DNA from: Saprospiraceae bacterium | Lineage (GTDB): Bacteria; Bacteroidota; Bacteroidia; Chitinophagales; Saprospiraceae | Assembly: GCA_020436935.1 (NCBI GenBank) | Contig: JAGQWX010000001.1 | Coordinates: forward strand, 248,001 to 312,000 | Reading direction: 5' to 3' | Length of the DNA: 64,000 nt | Shown here: in pieces, positions 8,337 through 17,765 of the stretch | How the letters are laid out: the number at the start of each line of letters is the position of its first letter | Position numbering within the stretch: position 1 is the first letter of the stretch | Notes under the pieces: generated by a model | What the model saw: only the letters and a program-made list of their open reading frames with translations | The model's database searches: none | What the model was told of the DNA's origin: nothing | Made by a program: the position numbers and the translations under genes

Positions 8337-10148
8337 ATGTCCACTTATATGAGTATGGAGCATTTGCGTTTTTTGCTCCACGAAGTTCATAACATTTCTG
8401 ATGTATTGTCGCATGAGAAATTTTCCGATCTGGATCCGGAAAGTATAGATATGCTGCTCGATGCTGCCAAGGCATGGACAGACCAGGAATGGCATCCATA
8501 CCTCAAAGAAATGGACGAAAAGCCTGCGTATTTTAAGGACAACAAAGTATATAGCCATCCCCAAATAAAAAAGATATTCAAAGACGCTGGTGAAAACGGC
8601 TGGATCAGCATGTATTTTGATTATGAGCATGGCGGCATGCAGTTACCTTACACTGTATCCCTTGCCGTTAATCATATATTTGAAGCTGCCAACAACCATG
8701 TCACAGGCTATCTGGGGCTTACTTCCGGATCAGCCCATTTATTGACTTCGTTTGGGACCAAAGAGTTGCAGGATCAGTTTGTGCCCAATATGCTTGCCGG
8801 CAAATGGGGAGGCACCATGTGTCTTACCGAACCTCAGGCAGGATCCTCCTTGTCTGATGTAAAAACCTCTGCCCAGCCTCTGGAAAATGGTCAGTACAAA
8901 ATTACAGGACAGAAAATTTTCATTTCCGGAGGTGATCATGAGGCAACAGAAAACATCATTCACCTCACGTTGGCAAGAATCGAAGGTGCACCAGAAGGTA
9001 CAAAGGGCATTTCTCTGTTTGTCGTTCCGAAATTCAGAATATTGGATGATGGAAGTTTTGAAGACAACGATGTCATTACTGCCGGCGATTTTCAAAAACT
9101 GGGACAAAGGGGATATTCAACGGTCCACCTCAGCTTTGGTGAGAAAAATGATTGCATCGGATATCTCGTGGGAGAGCCCAATAAAGGCCTGAGTTACATG
9201 TTTCAGATGATGAACGGCGCAAGACTCGAAGTGGGTATGGCCGCTACATCTACTGCTACTGCTGCTTATTATGCCTCACTGCAATATGCCAAAGAAAGGC
9301 CTCAGGGTCGAAGGATTGAAGACAATGGAAGAAAAAACATCAATGCTGAACAAACCCTCATCATCAACCATGCGGATGTCAGGCGTATGTTGTTCCTACA
9401 GAAAGCCATTGTCGAAGCATCTTTATCGCTGCTGATCGAGACCTCCGTTTATCAGGACAAGTTTGCCTCCGGTCCTGAGTCAGAAAGAAAAAATTATCAT
9501 CTGCTGATGGAATTGCTGACGCCTATGGCAAAAACCTATCCGTCTGAAAAAGGTAAACAGGCCGTAGATACAGGATTGCAGGTGCTTGGAGGATATGGTT
9601 TCTGCATGGACTTCATATTGCAACAATACTACAGAGATGTGCGCATTATGTCTATTTATGAAGGTACAACAGGCATACAGTCCATCGACCTTTTGGGCCG
9701 CAAAGTCACTATGGAAAATGGGGCAGCATTGATGCTTTTGGTGCAAAAAATAAGTGAAATCATTGATGAGGCTTCCACATTCGAAGACCTCAAACCGTAT
9801 GCATCGCAACTCAAAAAATCATTGGGAAAGGTGCAGGAGGTTTTAATGAAGCTCACACCTTTGGCAATGAATGGCGATTATGAATTGTACCTGAGTGATG
9901 CTACCATTTTCATGGACCTGGCTTCAAATGTGGTCATTGCATACCAGTGGCTCAAAATGGCATTAAAGGCAAAACATGCTCTTGTTACAGGCACAGGAAA
10001 GTTTGACAGTGCATTCTATGAATCAAAAATCCATACCATGAAGTTCTATTACAAATATGAGCTTCCGCGTGTATATTCGTGTGCAGAAACTTTAATGAGC
10101 GATGAGGCGTTAACCATCGTGAATGAACAATCAGAAATATTGGTTTAA
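8337..10148 (+). CDS. acyl-CoA dehydrogenase with C-terminal extension
   Basis: A 603-residue flavoenzyme of the acyl-CoA dehydrogenase superfamily, which catalyses FAD-dependent alpha,beta-desaturation of acyl-CoA in beta-oxidation. The N-terminal helical domain spans about residues 35-160, the central beta domain about 160-275 (CLTEPQAGSSLSDV), and the C-terminal helical domain about 280-455, with the catalytic Glu in IYEGTTGIQ near residue 442. An extra C-terminal domain of about 130 residues follows, as in the larger FadE5-like enzymes. The gene starts soon after a TATTTTTG element and is followed after 13 bases by an SCP2 gene, so the two probably act together on acyl-CoA or other lipid substrates. 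Chain-length preference is unknown. Confidence 0.92.
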   Translation: MSTYMSMEHLRFLLHEVHNISDVLSHEKFSDLDPESIDMLLDAAKAWTDQEWHPYLKEMDEKPAYFKDNKVYSHPQIKKIFKDAGENGWISMYFDYEHGGMQLPYTVSLAVNHIFEAANNHVTGYLGLTSGSAHLLTSFGTKELQDQFVPNMLAGKWGGTMCLTEPQAGSSLSDVKTSAQPLENGQYKITGQKIFISGGDHEATENIIHLTLARIEGAPEGTKGISLFVVPKFRILDDGSFEDNDVITAGDFQKLGQRGYSTVHLSFGEKNDCIGYLVGEPNKGLSYMFQMMNGARLEVGMAATSTATAAYYASLQYAKERPQGRRIEDNGRKNINAEQTLIINHADVRRMLFLQKAIVEASLSLLIETSVYQDKFASGPESERKNYHLLMELLTPMAKTYPSEKGKQAVDTGLQVLGGYGFCMDFILQQYYRDVRIMSIYEGTTGIQSIDLLGRKVTMENGAALMLLVQKISEIIDEASTFEDLKPYASQLKKSLGKVQEVLMKLTPLAMNGDYELYLSDATIFMDLASNVVIAYQWLKMALKAKHALVTGTGKFDSAFYESKIHTMKFYYKYELPRVYSCAETLMSDEALTIVNEQSEILV

Positions 10149-10161
10149 TTGATAAAGACAT

Positions 10162-10455
10162 ATGATAACAGAAGAAATTTTTGAAGACATAAAAAAGCAG
10201 GCCCCCAACCTTAAACCTTTTGGCGCCAAGCTCAAATTTGTTGTTGACGAAACAAGCATTGTTATTGACGGAACCGGAGACAGCAACGAAATTCGCATGA
10301 GCGATGAAGAAGCTGACTGTACCATTACAGCCTCCAGCGAAACCATTGTAAAAATGAGAAAAGGAGACCTCAACCCTATGATGGCCGTCATGATGGGCAA
10401 AATCAAAATAAAGGGGGATATGACCCTGGCAATGAAGCTGCAAAGCCTCATTTGA
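10162..10455 (+). CDS. SCP2 sterol/lipid-carrier domain protein
   Basis: A 97-residue stand-alone SCP2 domain. Features seen are the N-terminal helix (ITEEIFEDIKKQ), the strand pair FVVDETSIVIDG, the ADCTITAS strand, and the C-terminal motif KIKIKGDMTLAMKLQSLI, typical of the lipid-binding tunnel. SCP2 domains bind acyl-CoAs and other lipids and present them to enzymes. The location 13 bases after an acyl-CoA dehydrogenase gene supports a carrier role in that pathway. Confidence 0.88.
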   Translation: MITEEIFEDIKKQAPNLKPFGAKLKFVVDETSIVIDGTGDSNEIRMSDEEADCTITASSETIVKMRKGDLNPMMAVMMGKIKIKGDMTLAMKLQSLI

Positions 10456-10492
10456 TATAGCTCAGCCCAAAACCTTACCTATCAAATCCATC

Positions 10493-10520
10493 GCTATGGT
10501 CAAAACTATTTGGCCATAGC
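10493..10520. repeat. 12-bp stem hairpin between convergent SCP2 and comF genes
   Basis: GCTATGGTCAAA (10493-10504) and TTTGGCCATAGC (10509-10520) form a 12-bp stem with one G-T pair and a 4-base loop. It overlaps the last codons and stop of comF and lies 38 bases after the SCP2 stop. No T-run follows on either strand, so it is not a standard intrinsic terminator, but it may protect or trim the 3' ends of both transcripts. Confidence 0.45.
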
Positions 10521-11222
10521 AATGCAAGCCACTGAAACCTTTTGAGCGCCATTGTTCAGCAACTGTCTGGCGCAAGATTCCAGTGTCGCTCCCGTTGTCA
10601 CAGTATCATCTATCAGCAAAACATGACGGCCTTTCAATAAGGGAAGCGACTTCTCTGATACAGCAAAAACATTTTTCAGGTTTTCCATGCGTTCTGTTCT
10701 GCTCATCTGTGTTTGGGAATGAGTGTCTATCAATTTGACCAGCGCGTTGGGCAAAACTTTTGTGCCAGTGACCTCTCCCAGCGACGTTGCAATAATTTCG
10801 CTTTGATTGAAACCTCTGCTGATCAGTTTATCTCTATGTAAAGGAACTGGCACCAGCAGTTCAGGCAGATCCCGGGACAGATGGTTTCTGAAATTTTCAC
10901 CAAGCAACTTACCCAATTGCTGACCGATGTACTTCTCTTCTTTGTATTTGAAAGCATGCATCATTTTCTGGACAGCATTATCTGCCATGAAATAAAACAA
11001 TGATACTGCATAATGCACAGGGAATCTGCCGTAAAATCTCTCCACTAGTTCGTTGTTGTATGGGCTTTCAAAATGATGGTTGAATGGCAAGTCTGCAATA
11101 CAGTCAACGCATAAAAACCCCTTTCTGGTCGGCAAGCTGTTTTGCATACAACCAATGCACATATTGGGATACATCAGCCCCAATAAATCGTTTACCGTGT
11201 CTTTGAGCCAGGTCAAGGGCAA
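10506..11222 (-). CDS. comF: ComF-family phosphoribosyltransferase-like protein
   Basis: A 238-residue ComF homologue. The N-terminus has a probable zinc-binding four-cysteine site (CIGC and CVDC, residues about 22-40) and the C-terminal half has a type I PRTase fold with the PRPP loop VLLIDDTVTTGATL near residue 204. ComF helps take up single-stranded DNA in competent bacteria and interacts with PriA and ComFA; in many Bacteroidota its role is untested. The start must be the TTG at 11222 or later, because a TGA stop lies immediately upstream in the same frame (the stop of the mutarotase gene). The conserved segment starting LTWLKDTVNDLLGLMYP favours the TTG over the ATG at 11174. Expression is probably coupled to the upstream gene. 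Confidence 0.88.
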   Translation of the reverse strand: MPLTWLKDTVNDLLGLMYPNMCIGCMQNSLPTRKGFLCVDCIADLPFNHHFESPYNNELVERFYGRFPVHYAVSLFYFMADNAVQKMMHAFKYKEEKYIGQQLGKLLGENFRNHLSRDLPELLVPVPLHRDKLISRGFNQSEIIATSLGEVTGTKVLPNALVKLIDTHSQTQMSRTERMENLKNVFAVSEKSLPLLKGRHVLLIDDTVTTGATLESCARQLLNNGAQKVSVACIAMAK

Positions 11223-12074
11223 TCAAACATGGTGTACAGAAATCAATTGATAGATGGTGAAGTTGTCTCCGGGATAAAGGACTACCCCTCCTTCTCCTGT
11301 ATTTGCTGCTTCAACGCAAACCATGGTTTGGTAACCATCATCGGCCATGTCGGCCATAGCTTTGCTTCTTTCGGGACCAGGGTTCCATACTACAGTCTCG
11401 CCGCTGCTTCTTGATTTGTTGATGTGGATTTCCCTGTTCATTTGCGGGTCGGTGATCACGACAGTACTTTTGGAAAAGAACACAGTGTCTTCTTCTTTTG
11501 TAAACACAAATGCCCCTTCATTGAGCTTTTTGGCCGCATGGTCTGTTTTATCCAAATACTCACAGCCTTCCAATCCATGGATGCTGATGGCACCAATATT
11601 TCCAATTTTAAAATAGGTATGCAATGCCTGGGATAAGTCAAAAGGCACCTTGTCCATATTGATGCTGGTCAGCGACAATGCCAATAGTTTTCCAATCGAA
11701 ACTGAAAGTACCAATTTGAATCTGAAAGGCCAGTAGTCTATACTTTTTTCACTCGTCTCCAGCACAAACTTGAGCACGTCTTCAGATGGAGAAGGCATGA
11801 GGTGTTCCTCAAACTTCCACACCAGGTTTCTCGCAAATCCATGCGCCTGAGCCCCATCCTTATTGCCAAACCAAGGCCAACACAAAGGTACACCGCCACG
11901 AATAGCCTTGCCGTGCTCATAAAATGATTTTTCGCTCAGCCAAATGACTTGTTCGTGGCCCATTGGCTTCCAGGATGTAAGGTGTGCTCCCTGAAGGTAT
12001 AATTCGCCTTCAGCTGCTTCATTGCTTATTCTGATCCATTCCAGGCCATTTTCCGATCTGTGTCTCGTAATCAT
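11223..12074 (-). CDS. D-hexose-6-phosphate mutarotase (aldose 1-epimerase family, YeaD-like)
   Basis: A 283-residue aldose-1-epimerase-like protein. Seen are the N-terminal strand motif YLQGAHLTSWKP, the conserved GVPLCWPWFG near residue 60, and AQAHGFARN near residue 76 holding a likely catalytic His. WNPGPERSKAMADM near residue 230 and VCVEAANTG near residue 251 hold the acidic residue. YeaD-type enzymes interconvert alpha and beta anomers of hexose-6-phosphates in the cytoplasm; no signal peptide is present. The stop TGA directly abuts the TTG start of comF in the same frame. Nine bases separate its start from the stop of the upstream SNF2 helicase gene, so it probably belongs to that transcript. 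Confidence 0.87.
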   Translation of the reverse strand: MITRHRSENGLEWIRISNEAAEGELYLQGAHLTSWKPMGHEQVIWLSEKSFYEHGKAIRGGVPLCWPWFGNKDGAQAHGFARNLVWKFEEHLMPSPSEDVLKFVLETSEKSIDYWPFRFKLVLSVSIGKLLALSLTSINMDKVPFDLSQALHTYFKIGNIGAISIHGLEGCEYLDKTDHAAKKLNEGAFVFTKEEDTVFFSKSTVVITDPQMNREIHINKSRSSGETVVWNPGPERSKAMADMADDGYQTMVCVEAANTGEGGVVLYPGDNFTIYQLISVHHV

Positions 12075-12083
12075 ATGACCAAA

Positions 12084-15000
12084 TTAAACAAACAAATCAA
12101 GTAATTCTTCCTTATTCAAAGAATTTAATGCGGCATCTTCAGTCACAATGATGTCTTCAGCAATTTTTTTCTTTTTCTGCTGGAGCAACATGATTTTTTC
12201 TTCGATGGTATCCTTACAGATCATTTTATAAGCAAATATGTGCTTGTCCTGTCCAATTCGATGCGTCCTGTCAATGGCCTGAGACTCCACTGCGGGGTTC
12301 CACCATGGGTCAACGATGTACACATAGTCTGCCTTTACAAGGTTGAGTCCTGTATTTCCTGCCTTGAGACTGATGAGGAAAAGCTGAATGTCATCTCTGT
12401 CCTGGAAATTGTCCACAGCTCCCTTTCTGTCTCTGGTCGATCCATCGAGGTATGCATATTTGATCTCTCGTTTATCAAGCTCCTTCCTGATCAGGTCGAG
12501 CATGCTGGTAAACTGAGAAAAAATCAGGGCATTGTGGTCACCCAGGTCATTGGTGATGATGTCGAGCAGGGTCTCTATTTTCACAGAAGTCTGTCTGTGT
12601 TTGGGCAATGTATTGTCCAAAAGCTGAGGAGCGTTGCACATCTGTCTGAGTCTGAGCAAACCTTCCAAAATTTTGAACCTTGACTTTTCCAGACCATTGA
12701 TTTTGATGTTTCCTTCAATTTCATTTTTGATCTGCCCCTTCAGCGCTTCATACATCTCTCTCTGGGTGGTATCCATTTCACAATAGATGATATTCTCTGT
12801 TTTTGGCGGAAGATCGCTGGCCACCAGTTCTTTGGTTCTTCTGAGGAAGAAGGGTTTGATGATGCGTCTGAGCATGTCCGCTGCCACTTCATCGCCTTCT
12901 TTGTCTATGGGTGTGCTGAATTTTTCACGGAAGCTGCCCTGTGTGCCAAACATGCCGGGATTGATGAAACTGAATTGAGCATACAGGTCAAAAGTATTGT
13001 TTTCCAAAGGAGTACCCGTCATGACCAGTTTATTTCTGGATTTGAGCAGTCGCATGGCCTTATACCTTTTGGAGTTGGGATTTTTGATGGCTTGAGATTC
13101 GTCAAGCACGATGTAATTGAAGAAGTGTTCTCTGAAGAACTCTATGTCTATACTGGCAGTATCATAAGTCGTAATGATGAGGTCAAAATCAAATACCCTG
13201 CTCTGACTCTCTTTTCTGAGAGGGCCATGGTAAAGCATATAAGAAAGCGACGGACAAAATTTGTCAATTTCTGCAGCCCAGTTAAACATCAGCGACCTTG
13301 GCACGACGATGAGACTGGTCGATTTGCCCGAGTCCTTCTGATGGGCGAGCAAGGTGATGATTTGTAGGGTTTTTCCGAGACCCATGTCATCGGCAAGACA
13401 GCCTCCAAAGGAGATATCATCCAGCGTCCTGAGCCAGTTGTATCCTTCCATTTGGTATTTCCTCAAAGTGGCCTGGATGGACTCCGGAAGCGAATATTCT
13501 GTGATGGATGATGCATCACTCAGCTTACTCAGGCGGTACTTCATGTCCTGATACAGCATATCATCGGAGAGCTCCTCATAGAGTTGGTCTATGATGCCAA
13601 ACTTAAACTTATTGATGATCAGTCGATCTCCGTCTACATCTATGACCTTGGCTAGCCTACTGAGTTTCTCATACCACTCTTCCGGAATAATGCCATAAGT
13701 ACCATCATCGAGCTGAATGTATTTTTCATTGTTTCTGACACTTTCTATCCAGTCCTTGTGCTTGACTGTGACGTCGCCAAATTTGATGACAACATTGACG
13801 TCAAACCAGTCGATGCCCGAACTGATATTGGTATTGATGCTGGCATTGTTGGTATTGAATCTGAAGTTTTTGAGGTTTTCCTGGCCAAATACCGCAATTT
13901 CCTGGTTTCTGCAAAATTCAAAAAACTTCAAAAACCAGGCATTTTTAAGGCACTCAGCTATGGGAATGGTGAATGTTCCACTTTCTCTGTAATTCCTGTT
14001 GAGCGTTTCATGACTTCCCGCGATGAGCTGGATGAAGTTTTCTTTGTCCTCCTCTGCTACTTCATATAGTACATCTTCAGCAAAGACATAGGAGTCCTGA
14101 AGTATATTGATCTTGAGGTTGTCGCTTATCCTTAAAAAAAGCTGGAATATCAGCGAATTGCCCGACTCTGATATAAACAACTCTTTTACTGCGTTGTGGC
14201 ATATTTCAGAATTGATTTCAAAGTCATTGGCAAGTTCTACTTCGTGGTGATCCAGCAAGGCGGTAATGATTTGTACTGCTTTGCTCTTTTCTTCTTTGTC
14301 GATGACCACCTTATTGAACATTGGGTTTTGCCACAGCAAGTGCTGGAATTCATCCTCAAAAAGGAAGGCGCTGTCTCCTTCCAGGACAAAAAGCCCAAAG
14401 TTGACCAGCTTGTCTTTGACTACCTTATCGCCAATTTTGCAGACCATGTTGATGTTGATGAAAACCTCGTCCTGCTCGACTTCAAAGGTAACTTTAGCGG
14501 TCTCCTGACGCCAGTTGATGGGCAGCAGGTAGGATTTTTTGAGCTCATACCCATGAGGCAGATAAAAGTGCATCATGTTTTCAAAAGTATGCCTCCGTTC
14601 GCTGATCAGGTGGAGCATGGCCCTGACCTGAATGGGTCGTTCTACCGGATATTTATCAAAGATTTCTGAAATTCTGCCTGCCAGTTGCTTTTGATCCTGA
14701 TTAAAAAAGTCGGGTCTTTCTGCCGTTTCTATAGATGAAACCAGCTTTCTACCGTATTTGGCAGCTTTACCTTCTATGAGTGTAGGCTTGCTGGTGTACG
14801 CTTCTGGTTGCCAGACGTAAGCGTTTTGGTAGTTCTCATCTTCCTTTGTTCCTTTTGCTTCGAGGCGGGCCTTTTCCAGGTTGATTCTGGATCCATACAG
14901 GTTGAACAAAAACGTGTTCATCTCTGCAAGGTCGGTTGATGTCAGATAATTGAGGTCCTTCTTGTAAGGAACAAACTGTCCTCTTTCGATGGCTACCTGA

Positions 15001-15797
15001 TAAATGTGTTTAAACTTTTCCTGGGTGAGCCCTGCCTCCTGCGCCAATTCCTTCAATACCGTTTCATAGGACCTGGAGAGTATGGCTTTCAGACCATTTT
15101 CACCAAAATATCTTTTCAGTAAATACGATTGGTGGGTACAAAGTTTTCGTGTTGATGAAAGACATTCACTGCATTTGATTTCCCAGTTACCATCCTTTTT
15201 TCTGATGAAAACATGTGCCTCCTTTTCCTCAGACATAGCATTGACATTCGGTTCGCGAACGGTGGCTTCAATGACGCCATCAGGATTGAGTCTAGCGCGG
15301 ATTTGTCTTTGGAAGCTGGTAAAATTGGAGAACTCCTGGGATGCATAATTCATAAATGCCGCCCAGCTTTCAAACATCTTTTCGGGCAGTTTTCTGAATG
15401 TATTTGGCGTACCATTGGGCAGTAAGACGGCCTCAATTTCCTCCACCGTATCTTGCTGATGCTCCTTGGCTTGTTTGATCAGTTCTCTGGTGAAGTCCCT
15501 TACAGCATTGATTTCCTGATCGGACTTGCTCACCAAAAAATGAAGAGCTGCTGCTTCATGCTGACAATGAGGTATACCGCAAGTACATTGGGCGTGACCC
15601 AGTCTGAAAGCATTGAGGTATTTGATTTCAACCTTGTACAATCTACCGTCAGCGACTTCGATTTCAAAGAGTTGATGTTCCTGATCAAATGAAATTTTTC
15701 TGATAGAGCCACTCCTCACAAGAGAGAGGCCTTCTTTGTTCATCTTAAGACTTATGGTCTTGTCCAAATGATCGTAAATCGCTGAGTTTAAAAACAT
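12084..15797 (-). CDS. SNF2-family helicase with SWIM zinc finger
   Basis: A 1237-residue Swi2/Snf2 ATPase. Near residue 74 a SWIM-type zinc site is seen (CTCGIPHCQH). The middle 600 residues match bacterial SNF2-associated regions only loosely. The ATPase core begins near residue 775: Walker A in DDMGLGKTLQI, motif II as DESQ, SGTPLENN-type motif as TGTPLENN, and the C-terminal helicase half with FSQFTSMLDLI and DPWWNPAVESQAIDRTHRIGQ near residue 1170. Proteins with this domain order act as DNA translocases that remodel protein-DNA complexes, including RNA polymerase in RapA, but the bacterial SWIM/SNF2 class is poorly characterised. It is separated by 27 bases from the upstream SDR gene. 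Confidence 0.9.
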   Translation of the reverse strand: MFLNSAIYDHLDKTISLKMNKEGLSLVRSGSIRKISFDQEHQLFEIEVADGRLYKVEIKYLNAFRLGHAQCTCGIPHCQHEAAALHFLVSKSDQEINAVRDFTRELIKQAKEHQQDTVEEIEAVLLPNGTPNTFRKLPEKMFESWAAFMNYASQEFSNFTSFQRQIRARLNPDGVIEATVREPNVNAMSEEKEAHVFIRKKDGNWEIKCSECLSSTRKLCTHQSYLLKRYFGENGLKAILSRSYETVLKELAQEAGLTQEKFKHIYQVAIERGQFVPYKKDLNYLTSTDLAEMNTFLFNLYGSRINLEKARLEAKGTKEDENYQNAYVWQPEAYTSKPTLIEGKAAKYGRKLVSSIETAERPDFFNQDQKQLAGRISEIFDKYPVERPIQVRAMLHLISERRHTFENMMHFYLPHGYELKKSYLLPINWRQETAKVTFEVEQDEVFININMVCKIGDKVVKDKLVNFGLFVLEGDSAFLFEDEFQHLLWQNPMFNKVVIDKEEKSKAVQIITALLDHHEVELANDFEINSEICHNAVKELFISESGNSLIFQLFLRISDNLKINILQDSYVFAEDVLYEVAEEDKENFIQLIAGSHETLNRNYRESGTFTIPIAECLKNAWFLKFFEFCRNQEIAVFGQENLKNFRFNTNNASINTNISSGIDWFDVNVVIKFGDVTVKHKDWIESVRNNEKYIQLDDGTYGIIPEEWYEKLSRLAKVIDVDGDRLIINKFKFGIIDQLYEELSDDMLYQDMKYRLSKLSDASSITEYSLPESIQATLRKYQMEGYNWLRTLDDISFGGCLADDMGLGKTLQIITLLAHQKDSGKSTSLIVVPRSLMFNWAAEIDKFCPSLSYMLYHGPLRKESQSRVFDFDLIITTYDTASIDIEFFREHFFNYIVLDESQAIKNPNSKRYKAMRLLKSRNKLVMTGTPLENNTFDLYAQFSFINPGMFGTQGSFREKFSTPIDKEGDEVAADMLRRIIKPFFLRRTKELVASDLPPKTENIIYCEMDTTQREMYEALKGQIKNEIEGNIKINGLEKSRFKILEGLLRLRQMCNAPQLLDNTLPKHRQTSVKIETLLDIITNDLGDHNALIFSQFTSMLDLIRKELDKREIKYAYLDGSTRDRKGAVDNFQDRDDIQLFLISLKAGNTGLNLVKADYVYIVDPWWNPAVESQAIDRTHRIGQDKHIFAYKMICKDTIEEKIMLLQQKKKKIAEDIIVTEDAALNSLNKEELLDLFV

Positions 15798-15824
15798 ATA
15801 ATAATTTGGTTCTTGCTTAATAAA

Positions 15825-16565
15825 TTACATTGCTCCGGCATCCACACCAATGGACTTTCCGGTAATACTGCTGCTTTGGTCTTTGAGTAAAAAAATAATG
15901 GTGGCTATTACAGAGTCCAATTCTGTCGCTTTTTTCAAAGCATTTCTGCCATAAACCTTTTGTTTGTTTTCTTCCGTCATCTCAGACGTCATATCTGTCT
16001 CCATAAATCCCGCAGCAATCGTATTGGATCTGATGCCCTTTCTTCCCCATTCTCTGGCACAAGACCTTGAAAATGCTTCCATCGCCCCTTTTGTGGCAGC
16101 GTAAGAAGACAGCCCGGAATAACCTGTTTGAGCTGCTACGGAGGTGATGTGAACGATGCTTCCTCCGATATTGTGCAGGATCATATTTCTGATCACTTGT
16201 TTGGTCAATAATATCGGCGCAATCTGATTGACATTCACCAATTTGATCAAATGTGCCTCTGTAATGTCTGTAGCCAGAGCATCACTGCCTATGGCTGCAT
16301 TGCTCACAAACCCATGCAGTTTGATGTTGTTTTCATGGAGAAAATCTTTGACCTCATTGCCTATTTTCTGTATTTCTTCAAGATCGACATAGAGCAGCAT
16401 GAGTTGACGTCCATACTCCTTTTGCAAGGCTTCAATTTGATCATTGGATTTTCTTAATATGCCCACGACAATTGCTCCCTCCTGCAGCAAAGCTTTTGTA
16501 GTTTGCAAGCCCAGGCCTCTGGAGACTCCTGAAATCAATATGTGCCTGTCCTTCAACTCATTCAT
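15825..16565 (-). CDS. SDR-family oxidoreductase (FabG-like)
   Basis: A 246-residue short-chain dehydrogenase. The NAD(P)-binding motif is GVSRGLGLQT near residue 13, NAAIG lies near residue 89, the catalytic Tyr and Lys are in SSYAATKGAM near residue 153, and the FabG-like ending is GKSIGVDAGAM. It most resembles beta-ketoacyl-ACP reductases. It is the third gene of a tight operon after an acyl carrier protein gene and an ANL ligase gene, with a one-base gap to the ligase, so its substrate is probably an acyl chain tethered to that carrier. The Arg/Gly after the first glycine motif (SRGLG) is compatible with NADPH use; this is inference. Confidence 0.88.
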   Translation of the reverse strand: MNELKDRHILISGVSRGLGLQTTKALLQEGAIVVGILRKSNDQIEALQKEYGRQLMLLYVDLEEIQKIGNEVKDFLHENNIKLHGFVSNAAIGSDALATDITEAHLIKLVNVNQIAPILLTKQVIRNMILHNIGGSIVHITSVAAQTGYSGLSSYAATKGAMEAFSRSCAREWGRKGIRSNTIAAGFMETDMTSEMTEENKQKVYGRNALKKATELDSVIATIIFLLKDQSSSITGKSIGVDAGAM

Positions 16566-16566
16566 T

Positions 16567-17748
16567 TTACATCAGTTTTTTTCCTGTTCTGCCTGTCTTG
16601 ATGGCTGTAACAAAGCGAATAATTCTCGGTACTTTGTATGGAGGAAACTTAAGTCTCAACGCATCCATCAAATCTTTTTCGGTGTAAGCATAATCCTCCA
16701 TGACCACTACCTCTGCTTCCAGTAAATTTCCAATCAGCGCGTTTTCTTTTCCAAAAACCCTTGCATCTCTGATGCCTTCAATGGCAAGCAATGCTTCTTC
16801 GATATGTTGCGGGTTGACGTTGTGTCCGCCCACGTTGATGATGCGTGATTTTCTTGAAATGAATCGCAGCATCATAGGGCTGGTCTCGACCAATTCTACC
16901 AGATCTCCACTGGGATACCAATCCGACTTACCAACGGAATTGCTCACAATGCTATTATGAAAATACAATTGATCGTCTTCGACTTTTAGCTTTCCCATCA
17001 GTCTCTCAGGAACAGTAAATACATCTGTTTCAGAAGACATCAGCGGGCCGGCTTCCGTTGATCCGTAAATGTTTCTAATCCTTGCGCAGGGAAACACTTG
17101 TTTCATATGGTCGATCAATGCCATTGTGCTTTTTTCGCCATTGAGCGTAACAGACTTTACAGAAGGTATTTCAAAATCAAAAGGTGCCAACATTCTGTAA
17201 AAAGTTGGAGTGCCGGATATATAGTCGAGTTGTGATAATGTCATTAGAGCAATAATGTCTTGTCGCCTGGTCAAATGGAGATCGACCAAAGTTCCGCTGT
17301 TGGCCAATACCTGCAACAAAACCTGTATGCCCGCACTGTGTGCAGGATTATAGGTAAAACCCCACGACCTGTCTCTGTATCTTTCCTCAACCCTCACAGA
17401 TTTCGCCAGTCTGGCAATCGGCTGATAAATCAACTTCGGAGGCCCTTCACTTCCGGAAGAGTATATGCCAATCTCAGAGGATGAAGCCATCACCTTTTCG
17501 ATGAGTTCGGCTGCATTTATTATTTTGACTTCGTTTTTAAGGGCCTGCGGGTTTTCAATTTCTCCCGGACTTTCGAGGTCTACCAGAACAATATTTTTTT
17601 GGTTGATGATGCCAGTGAGGAGGTTGATACAAAAAGAAACAAATGAAGAGGCTTTATATTCTACATAAAACACATCGCTGGCATTGATGCTGTCGATCAA
17701 TGACTGGTAAGAAATGTTTTCAGAAGTGCCTCTGTAGAATAAGGACAT
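16567..17748 (-). CDS. compact ANL-superfamily acyl/aryl-AMP ligase
   Basis: A 393-residue adenylate-forming enzyme, about 100 residues shorter than typical family members, the N-terminal region being reduced. Core motifs are intact: A3 SSGSEGPPK near residue 98, A5 IYGSTEAGP near residue 232, A7 YPSGDL near residue 281, hinge region RKSRIINVGGHNVNP near residue 299, and a C-terminal KTGRTGKKLM carrying the likely catalytic Lys. It probably activates a carboxylic acid as its AMP ester and loads it on the acyl carrier protein encoded 17 bases upstream. Substrate is unknown. Alternatives include a small aryl or hydroxy-acid ligase. Confidence 0.82.
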   Translation of the reverse strand: MSLFYRGTSENISYQSLIDSINASDVFYVEYKASSFVSFCINLLTGIINQKNIVLVDLESPGEIENPQALKNEVKIINAAELIEKVMASSSEIGIYSSGSEGPPKLIYQPIARLAKSVRVEERYRDRSWGFTYNPAHSAGIQVLLQVLANSGTLVDLHLTRRQDIIALMTLSQLDYISGTPTFYRMLAPFDFEIPSVKSVTLNGEKSTMALIDHMKQVFPCARIRNIYGSTEAGPLMSSETDVFTVPERLMGKLKVEDDQLYFHNSIVSNSVGKSDWYPSGDLVELVETSPMMLRFISRKSRIINVGGHNVNPQHIEEALLAIEGIRDARVFGKENALIGNLLEAEVVVMEDYAYTEKDLMDALRLKFPPYKVPRIIRFVTAIKTGRTGKKLM

Positions 17749-17765
17749 TAAGCGCTTTTTTTAAT

